Shown: positions 59,509 through 64,000 of the stretch, piece by piece
Position numbering within the stretch: the first letter of the stretch is position 1
Layout of the letters: each line of letters opens with the position of its first letter
NCBI RefSeq assembly: GCF_013410545.1
Contig: NZ_JACCFV010000001.1
Coordinates: forward strand, 2,418,001 to 2,482,000
Length of the DNA: 64,000 nucleotides
Direction of reading: 5' to 3'
DNA from: Pseudoclavibacter chungangensis
GTDB lineage: Bacteria > Actinomycetota > Actinomycetes > Actinomycetales > Microbacteriaceae
Program-made: the position numbers and the translations under genes
Notes under the pieces: generated by a model
Seen by the model: only the letters and a program-made list of their open reading frames with translations
The model's database searches: none
Told to the model about the DNA's origin: nothing

Positions 59509-59540
59509 CCAGCCGTTCGGGCCTGCGCTCCGAAGCGCCG

Positions 59541-59600
59541 AAATAAAGCCGGGTTGTTGCTACCGGGCCCGGGGCCCGGTAGCAACAACCCGGCTTTATT
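59541..59600. terminator. Bidirectional terminator palindrome, copy 3
   Basis: The third copy of the 22-bp stem (arms 59548-59569 and 59573-59594), loop CGG, extended by AATAAA on the left and TTTATT on the right. It lies between the convergent chorismate mutase and hypothetical genes. Confidence 0.92.
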
Positions 59601-59609
59601 CGATGGCGC

Positions 59610-60071
59610 TCAGAGAAGGTTGGGCGCGACGGGGCGCCATTCGAGCCCGAACAGCTCGCGCACCGTGATGCCCGCGAGCCGCGCGGCCAGTTCGAGGTGC
59701 GCGTCCTCCTGATCGTCACCCGCGAGCACCTCCTCTGCGGGCACAGGCGTTCCGGTGTCGACCGTGATGTCGCCGTACTCCACCACACGCTCTCGAGGCG
59801 ATGTTCCGAAGACCTCGAACCCGTAGACGTCCGACGTTCCGCCGAGCGTGACGAGCGCCGTGCCGTCCGGAATCCACGATGACTTCCCGAGCGAGAACAG
59901 CTCGGCCGTGGCATCGACCAGCACAGCGTGAGGGCCCGCCTGGGCGACGTACGCCCCCTCGGCGAACGGCGCGGACGTGGAGTGGAAGTCGGTCGCGGCT
60001 TCGGTGGGATCACGTACCAATCGCGACGCGTCGGTGTTCGGCAGGACGGCGAGCAGGAAGTTCATCGACAT
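59610..60071 (-). CDS. Hypothetical protein
   Basis: A 153-aa soluble protein with no signal peptide or membrane segment: MSMNFLLAVLPNTDASRLVR, then VLVDATAELFSLGKSSWIPD and VYGFEVFGTSPRERVVEYGD. Composition is normal for the genome, and the ends match neat intergenic boundaries (terminator palindrome 9 bp after the stop). No family was recognised; proteins of this look occur as uncharacterised actinobacterial DUFs. A second ATG two codons in is equally possible. Confidence 0.65.
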   Translation of the reverse strand: MSMNFLLAVLPNTDASRLVRDPTEAATDFHSTSAPFAEGAYVAQAGPHAVLVDATAELFSLGKSSWIPDGTALVTLGGTSDVYGFEVFGTSPRERVVEYGDITVDTGTPVPAEEVLAGDDQEDAHLELAARLAGITVRELFGLEWRPVAPNLL

Positions 60072-60267
60072 GGGGCGAGGATCTTCGTTCTAACGGGAAC
60101 GACGACGAGTTCGGCGGCATGCACGTGCGGGTCGGCGAGCGCCAGGGGGCGGGGCCATGCTCGTCCGCCAGCGGGAATCGCCCATCGAACCGTGGCAAGG
60201 TTCGTCCACGGCCCGGAGCGCGACACGAACGGCGCCGGTGCCCCACGCGGAAGGGAACGGGACGGAC

Positions 60268-60744
60268 ATGGCCGACGACATCGCTGCGATCCGTCTCGCG
60301 ACTGACGCGGATGCGTCCGTCCTCGCCGTCCTCCTGTACGACTTCAATGTCGAGTTCGCGACGCCGACGCCGGGCGCCGCCGAGTTCGAGGCGCGATTCC
60401 GTGCGCTGCTCGCGCGCCCGGGCCTCGTGGCGTTCCTCGCCGAGGGTCCGGACGGCGCCTCGTGCGGTTTCGCGCTGCTCAGTCTGCGCCCGACACCGTA
60501 CTTCGACGGCCCGCTCGTGCAATTGGAGGAGTTGTACGTCGTGCCGCCGCTCCGTGCTCGAGGGGTCGGCGGCGCATTGCTCGCGGCCGCACTCGCGTTC
60601 GCGGAGTCCCAGGGGTCGCGGGAAATGCACATCGGCGTCGACGAGGCCGACACCGACGCTCGCCGCTTCTACGAACGGCACGGTTTCGTGAACATCGAGC
60701 CGGGGCGGGACGACCGGATGCTCCTCTACCTCCGCGAACACTGA
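60268..60744 (+). CDS. GNAT family N-acetyltransferase
   Basis: A 158-aa single-domain acetyltransferase. The acetyl-CoA loop is VVPPLRARGVGGALLAAALA (motif A, RxxGxG-like, about 96-115). Motif B follows: GSREMHIGVDEADTDARRFYERHGFVNIEPG. The substrate is unknown. ATG at 60268 starts the domain; AAGGGA lies eleven bases upstream, rather far, so an earlier start is possible. It is the last gene before the IS island. Confidence 0.87.
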   Translation: MADDIAAIRLATDADASVLAVLLYDFNVEFATPTPGAAEFEARFRALLARPGLVAFLAEGPDGASCGFALLSLRPTPYFDGPLVQLEELYVVPPLRARGVGGALLAAALAFAESQGSREMHIGVDEADTDARRFYERHGFVNIEPGRDDRMLLYLREH

Positions 60745-60867
60745 TCCTGGCAGCATCCGTGCGTACGCTCATCCCCGCACCATCTGCACGAACACTGCTC
60801 CCGCCATCATGTCGTTCCGGTGAGCACGCTCCTCACGCGCGAACGCCAGCGTCGCCGCACGGCGGTG

Positions 60868-61791
60868 CTAGGGTGTGCCTGACAAAGCCCGAGCCCAGGC
60901 GACGGCGGCATGGATGAGGACGGCGGCGCGGTAGACGATCGTGTGTTTGTCGTAGCGGGTGGCGAGGCCGCGCCATTGCTTGGTATGGCAGAAGCGGCGC
61001 TCGATCACGTTGCGGTTTCTATAATCGGTGACGTCGAGTCCGACGGGCCTGCCGCCGTGTGAGCCGCGCCTCCTGCGGTGCCCCTGCTGGTCGCGCGGTT
61101 CCGGGATCACGGCCTTGATGCCGCGTCCGCGCAGGTGCGAGCGGATCGCGCGTGACGAGTATGCTCTATCGCCGCGAATTGCGTCCGGCCGGGTGCGGGG
61201 CCGGCCATTATCACGCTTCACGCGTAGCTGCTCGAGCAGGGGAAGCAGCATCGGCGAGTCGCCGGCCTGCCCCGGAGTGATCAGCGTCACCAGCGGCAGC
61301 CCGTTGCCATCGACGAGCTGATGGATCTTCGTGGACAGGCCTCCTCGTGAGCGGCCGATGCCGTGATCAGGCGGCTCGACGGCCGGAATTGTGTAATTCG
61401 ATCCAGCCCCCGTGAGACGGGTGGTGTTCGTCGCGTGCTGATGCGCGCGAGCGATTGTCGAATCCACCGATACCGACCAATCGACCAGGCCCTCAGCATC
61501 GGCCTGCGCGATCAGCGCGGACACGATCGTGTCCCAGACTCCCTCCGCAGCGAGGCGGTGATGCCAGGTCCACACCGTCTGCCACGGCCCGAATACCTCG
61601 GGCAAGTCTCGCCACGCGATCCCGCACCGATGCCGGTAGATGATGCCCTCGACCATCGACCTTGCATCCGAGAATCTCCGCCCTGGACTGCCCGTCGGCT
61701 TCGGCAACATCGGCTCGATCAACGACCATTGAGCATCCGAGAGCGACTGAAACCGTGACACGTGTTCAAGGCTCTCAGTCCGCAGACGCAC
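60868..61791 (-). CDS. IS5-family transposase (intact, single frame)
   Basis: A 307-aa DDE transposase of the IS5 family (IS427-like group). N-terminal LSDAQWSLIEPMLPKPTGSPG and DUF4096-like region with IAWRDLPEVFGPWQTVW; catalytic Asp in VSVDSTIARAHQH (about 110), Asp in RGDRAYSSRAIR (about 210) and Glu in NRNVIERRFCHTKQWRGLATR (about 265). In many relatives this protein is made by frameshifting; here it is one frame. GTG at 61791 or GTG at 61761 could be the start. The TAG stop (60870-60868) lies in the CTAG target site. Confidence 0.9.
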   Translation of the reverse strand: MRLRTESLEHVSRFQSLSDAQWSLIEPMLPKPTGSPGRRFSDARSMVEGIIYRHRCGIAWRDLPEVFGPWQTVWTWHHRLAAEGVWDTIVSALIAQADAEGLVDWSVSVDSTIARAHQHATNTTRLTGAGSNYTIPAVEPPDHGIGRSRGGLSTKIHQLVDGNGLPLVTLITPGQAGDSPMLLPLLEQLRVKRDNGRPRTRPDAIRGDRAYSSRAIRSHLRGRGIKAVIPEPRDQQGHRRRRGSHGGRPVGLDVTDYRNRNVIERRFCHTKQWRGLATRYDKHTIVYRAAVLIHAAVAWARALSGTP

Positions 61792-61808
61792 CCTCGGTCA
61801 GCCGCGCC
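60872..61808. mobile_element. IS5-family insertion sequence, intact copy
   Basis: A 937-bp element bounded on both sides by CTAG (60868-60871 and 61809-61812). Terminal inverted repeats are imperfect: reading inward, GGTGTGCCTGAC at the left and GGCGCGGCTGAC at the right. The left end continues CAAAGC, which is also found at the remnant at 62757-62773. It carries one transposase gene pointing left. Confidence 0.82.
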
Positions 61809-62306
61809 CTAGTAGTTCAGCGCCGACAGCGCATCCCTGGCGTCGTTCACGGATACGCCACCAGCCACCGCGAGCAATGCCGCCCGCCAGCCAGCCGCGA
61901 GCACCTGACCCACCGGCTCCTTGCGCGGCGCAAGGAGCTGGTGGAGCATTTCCACCAGCAGATCGTCTTCAGCGCCGAGAGGCGGCTGGGCGAGCAGGTG
62001 TAGGAATCCTTGCCCGGTTGCGAAATCGAACCCGACCTGCAGCGCGGCACGCACCGCGTGCTGCCTCGCGAACTCGGCAGCGCCCTCCATGCGGTCGATC
62101 AGCCTTCGTTCGACGTCGCGCCGAACGAAGGCGTACAGGCCGAGCTTGCTGCCGAAGTGATGGTAGATCGCTCCGGTGGTCACGTCGGCCGCGGCGGCGA
62201 GCTCACCGACCGTCACATCGCCAAAGGGGCGTGCGCCGAACTCTTTGACCGCCGCGAGCGCCAGACGCCCCTTCGGCGAAGTTGAGATCGGAATCCACTC
62301 GCGCAT
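61809..62306 (-). CDS. TetR family regulator, ends at IS boundary
   Basis: A 165-aa repressor. The HTH is VTVGELAAAADVTTGAIYHHFGSK (seen about 31-54), preceded by RLALAAVKEFGARPFGD. The C-terminal effector domain ends abruptly DARDALSALNY, with the TAG stop supplied by the CTAG at the IS junction, so some C-terminal residues may have been lost. ATG at 62306 lies just inside a 15-bp palindrome that probably is its operator. It is divergent from a VOC-family gene, a typical tetR-target pair. GC content is visibly lower than its neighbours. Confidence 0.85.
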   Translation of the reverse strand: MREWIPISTSPKGRLALAAVKEFGARPFGDVTVGELAAAADVTTGAIYHHFGSKLGLYAFVRRDVERRLIDRMEGAAEFARQHAVRAALQVGFDFATGQGFLHLLAQPPLGAEDDLLVEMLHQLLAPRKEPVGQVLAAGWRAALLAVAGGVSVNDARDALSALNY

Positions 62307-62311
62307 AACCA

Positions 62312-62326
62312 CATAATGCCATTATG
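62312..62326. promoter_or_regulatory. Operator palindrome between tetR and the VOC gene
   Basis: CATAATGCCATTATG is a perfect 15-bp palindrome with a central C, AT-rich, located between the divergent starts (six bases before the tetR ATG and 40 bases before the VOC ATG). It should be bound by the neighbouring TetR protein. Confidence 0.75.
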
Positions 62327-62366
62327 CTCTGAGGAAAAGCCGCTACGACGCGAAAGTGATGGACCC

Positions 62367-62705
62367 ATGAAGCTCGAACTCCTCTTCTTGCCGACCACCG
62401 ACCTTGACGCCACGCTCGCGACTTATCGCGATCTCGGATTCGAGGAGGTCTGGCGCGAAGGCGACAGCACCGCCGCCATCACTCTTCCCGGAAGCGAAGT
62501 GCAGATCATGCTCGACTCGAACGATCCGACCGCAGTCGCAGGGCCGATGCTCGTGGTGGACAACGTGCAGACGTTCCATGACGCCCGACCGGCGGCGCTC
62601 GAAGTCCTGCAAGCACCCGCAGAGATCCCCGACGGGTTCATGGCGACCTACCGCGACGCGGGCGGCACCACCATCTACGTACTCGACCAATCGACCGCGG
62701 GCTGA
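62367..62705 (+). CDS. VOC/glyoxalase-like family protein
   Basis: A 112-aa vicinal-oxygen-chelate fold protein. The glyoxalase-type start MKLELLFLPTTDLDATLATY leads to RDLGFEEVWREGDSTAAITL and ends FMATYRDAGGTTIYVLDQST. It has the size of bleomycin-resistance/dioxygenase-like small proteins, but metal ligands cannot be assigned, so the activity is unknown. It is divergent from and probably repressed by the TetR regulator. Its stop lies four bases before an IS remnant. Confidence 0.85.
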   Translation: MKLELLFLPTTDLDATLATYRDLGFEEVWREGDSTAAITLPGSEVQIMLDSNDPTAVAGPMLVVDNVQTFHDARPAALEVLQAPAEIPDGFMATYRDAGGTTIYVLDQSTAG

Positions 62706-62708
62706 ATC

Positions 62709-62773
62709 CTCTACCGCGCCGCCGTCCTCATCCACTCTGCTATCGCTTGGGCCCAGGCTTTGTCAGACACGCC
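62709..62773 (+). mobile_element. Remnant of an IS5-family element (right end)
   Basis: About 65 bp match the last 20 codons plus the terminal inverted repeat of the intact IS at 60872, in opposite orientation: YRAAVLIHSAIAWAQALSDT against YRAAVLIHAAVAWARALSGT. It ends CTTTGTCAGACACGCC followed by CTAG (62774-62777). The rest of that element is missing. Confidence 0.85.
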
Positions 62774-62777
62774 CTAG

Positions 62778-63716
62778 GCCGTGTTGATCAAGTGGTTTCG
62801 GGTTGCGGTGGGCGAGTCTTGAACGGTGACGCGACACGAGGTCTCTGATGAGGTGTGGGCCGTGCTGGAGCCGCTGATGCCGGTCCCGACGGGAAGGTCG
62901 CGGCCGTGGGCGGATCACCGCCTTGCGGTCGAGGGGATGGCGTGGAAGTACCGCACCGGGGCGCCGTGGCGGGACGTGCCAGAGCGGTTCGGGAAGTGGA
63001 ACTCGATCTACAAGCGGTTCAACCGGTGGGCCGAGGACGGCACCTGGGAGAAGTTGCTTGCCGAGGCGCAGAAGCAGGCCGACGCGGCGGGGAAGATTGA
63101 CTGGGTCGTGTCCATCGACTCGACCATCGCGCGCGTGCATCAGCACGGCGCGACCCTCGCCCGCACCACAGGGGGCTCTGTCGAATCACAAGAATCCGTG
63201 GTTCGAGCCGCCTGATCACGGGATCGGACGGTCTCGCGGCGGGCTGACGACCAAGGTACATCTGGTCGCTGACGGGCGGGGCAGGCCGCTGGGCATGGTG
63301 GTCACCGGCGGGAACGTGAATGACACCACGATGATGACCGCGGTGCTCGAGGACATCCGCGTCCCTCGCGTCGGGAAGGGGAGGCCGAGGACTCGTCCGG
63401 ACCGGGTGCTCGCCGACAAGGGCTACCCGTCGAAGGCGAACCGGGCCTGGCTGCGGGAGCGCGGGATCGCCGCGACCATCCCCGAACGCGACGACCAGAT
63501 CGCCCACCGCCGCAAGAAGCCGGGCCGGCCGATCGACTTCGGCGACCAACAGCAGGAGCGCTACAAAGGTCGAAACGTCGTCGAGCGCTGCTTCAACCGC
63601 CTCAAGCAGTGGCGCGGCATCGCGATGCGATCAGACAAGACCGCCCGCAACTACCGTGCCGCGATCTGCCTCGCTGCCACCCTGATCTGGATCAAGACCG
63701 ACTTGATCAACACAGC
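62778..63716. mobile_element. IS5-family insertion sequence with two reading frames
   Basis: A 939-bp element with terminal inverted repeats GCCGTGTTGATCAAGT (left) and GCTGTGTTGATCAAGT (right), 15 of 16 matching. It is flanked by CTAG on both sides (62774-62777, 63717-63720). It encodes a transposase in two overlapping frames. It has inserted precisely at the CTAG that ends the IS remnant. Confidence 0.9.
62826..63215 (+). CDS. IS5-family transposase, first frame (OrfA)
   Basis: A 129-aa protein with the N-terminal IS5 region: VSDEVWAVLEPLMPVPTGRS, GAPWRDVPERFGKWNSIYKRF and the first catalytic Asp in WVVSIDSTIARVHQH. The tail TTGGSVESQESVVRAA is the typical out-of-frame end of OrfA in this group. 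GTG start. The full transposase needs a frameshift into the next frame near 63165-63180, around the AGGGGGCTC run; the direction needed here is +1 (or -2). Confidence 0.87.
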   Translation: MTRHEVSDEVWAVLEPLMPVPTGRSRPWADHRLAVEGMAWKYRTGAPWRDVPERFGKWNSIYKRFNRWAEDGTWEKLLAEAQKQADAAGKIDWVVSIDSTIARVHQHGATLARTTGGSVESQESVVRAA

Positions 63717-63720
63717 CTAG
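63166..63720 (+). CDS. IS5-family transposase, second frame (OrfB)
   Basis: The C-terminal catalytic half: NHKNPWFEPPDHGIGRSRGG, then VLADKGYPSKANRAWL (second Asp) and GRNVVERCFNRLKQWRGIAM (catalytic Glu), to DLINTA. No good independent start is present; an upstream TTG at 62923 only extends it out of frame with OrfA. It is therefore most likely made as an OrfA-OrfB fusion. The TAG stop lies in the right-hand CTAG. Confidence 0.82.
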   Translation, partial: PQGALSNHKNPWFEPPDHGIGRSRGGLTTKVHLVADGRGRPLGMVVTGGNVNDTTMMTAVLEDIRVPRVGKGRPRTRPDRVLADKGYPSKANRAWLRERGIAATIPERDDQIAHRRKKPGRPIDFGDQQQERYKGRNVVERCFNRLKQWRGIAMRSDKTARNYRAAICLAATLIWIKTDLINTA

Positions 63721-64000
63721 GCGCAACCCGCGACGCGGATCGTCGCTCCCGAAACGTGTGGGGCAGCATCCGACAGGGCGAATGCGACGACGGACGCGAT
63801 CTCCTCCGGGTGCCCGACGCGGCCGGCGAGTGCCGGGCGGATGCCGGGCAGCGACGCGTTCGGTTCGAGGTGGATCACCCGAAGCCGCGTGCACGTCCGC
63901 GTCGGTCGTGCCGGGCGCGACGCCGACGACCCGAACGCGTCGCGCCGGGAGCTCGAGGCGAGCCCCGTCCTGAGCGTGTCGGTACCGGCCGTCGCCGCGG
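63717..64000 (-). pseudogene. Short-chain dehydrogenase fragment, truncated by the IS
   Basis: C-terminal SDR sequence: GRVGHPEEIASVVAFALSDA and PHVSGATIRVAGCA, ending in the TAG that belongs to the CTAG at the IS edge (63719-63717). Further in, VVGVAPGTTDADVHAASG (the family PG motif) is in a different frame, flanked by sequence in the C-terminal frame, so two compensating frameshifts are present. The gene continues past the right edge of the window. It is likely a decayed oxidoreductase gene. Confidence 0.7.

Noticed and set aside
60072..60267. Possible small RNA or additional gene between the 153-aa gene and the GNAT gene
   Set aside because: No hairpin, conserved motif or convincing reading frame was seen.
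1..64000. tRNA, rRNA, tmRNA, 4.5S RNA or replication origin
   Set aside because: None recognised in the intergenic spaces. ffh and ftsY are present but the SRP RNA gene is not visible here.
1..64000. Phage, toxin-antitoxin, restriction-modification or other defence island
   Set aside because: Apart from the IS island at the right edge, the genes are housekeeping or metabolic and no defence family was recognised. The tyrosine recombinase is a standard XerC.

Overview
The window is 64 kb of very GC-rich (about 70%) chromosome from an actinobacterium, most probably a member of the Microbacteriaceae. The evidence is the gene content and order (rpsP-KH-rimM-trmD, rplS-lepB-rnhB-DUF2469, yraN-comM-dprA-xerC next to rpsB), a DUF3516 helicase, an IdeR-type iron box and heavy use of GTG starts. 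About one gene in four has a TANNNT -10 hexamer exactly six (sometimes seven) bases before its start codon. Such mRNAs would be leaderless, which is common in actinobacteria.

Layout. 1-7.3 kb: start of rpsB, an M23 peptidase, xerC, a ferritin, dprA, comM, yraN and a small membrane protein. 7.5-9.2 kb: a ThDP-dependent enzyme. 9.4-17.2 kb: translation and secretion genes (DUF2469, rnhB, lepB, rplS, trmD, rimM, KH protein, rpsP). These are interrupted by map, a membrane protein and a flippase-like protein. 17.5-25.1 kb: a small membrane protein, a YbdK-type ligase, a sugar ABC transporter with a LacI regulator, and ffh. 25.2-31 kb: a MacB-type ABC exporter facing a two-component system (permease and kinase both frameshifted), a gamma-carbonic anhydrase and a glucose/sorbosone dehydrogenase-like lipoprotein. 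31-37 kb: an ABC-F protein, a coupled three-gene membrane/exported operon (YraQ-like permease, TIGR03943 protein, propeller-like protein) and ftsY. 37-46 kb: a phosphatase, terC behind a yybP-ykoY manganese riboswitch, a TerD-VWA fusion, an iron-siderophore binding lipoprotein behind an IdeR box, a DUF3516 helicase and a nitrilase-family amidase. 46-55 kb: smc, a GNAT enzyme, a frameshifted FetB-like gene, a DUF1697 protein, and a CDF metal exporter with an ArsR regulator. 55-60 kb: a TetR regulator, an esterase, a DJ-1/PfpI gene broken by an amber codon, an epimerase, a HAD phosphatase, chorismate mutase and a GNAT enzyme. 60.8-64 kb: an insertion-sequence island with two IS5-family elements, an IS remnant, a tetR-VOC cargo pair and a truncated dehydrogenase.

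Metal homeostasis recurs: ferritin, IdeR-controlled uptake, the Mn riboswitch with terC, CDF with ArsR, FetB, and YraQ/TIGR03943. The targeting pair ffh and ftsY and the chromosome proteins smc and xerC lie scattered rather than clustered.

The most notable non-gene structures are three copies of one 22-bp-stem palindrome, each between convergent genes, and a tandemly duplicated leaderless promoter before map that creates a coupled seven-codon upstream ORF. There is also a nested IS island in which every gene ends in the CTAG target site, and many short tandem repeats at gene edges. Several genes carry single frameshifts or a stop codon. Whether these are real lesions or assembly errors cannot be decided from the sequence alone.
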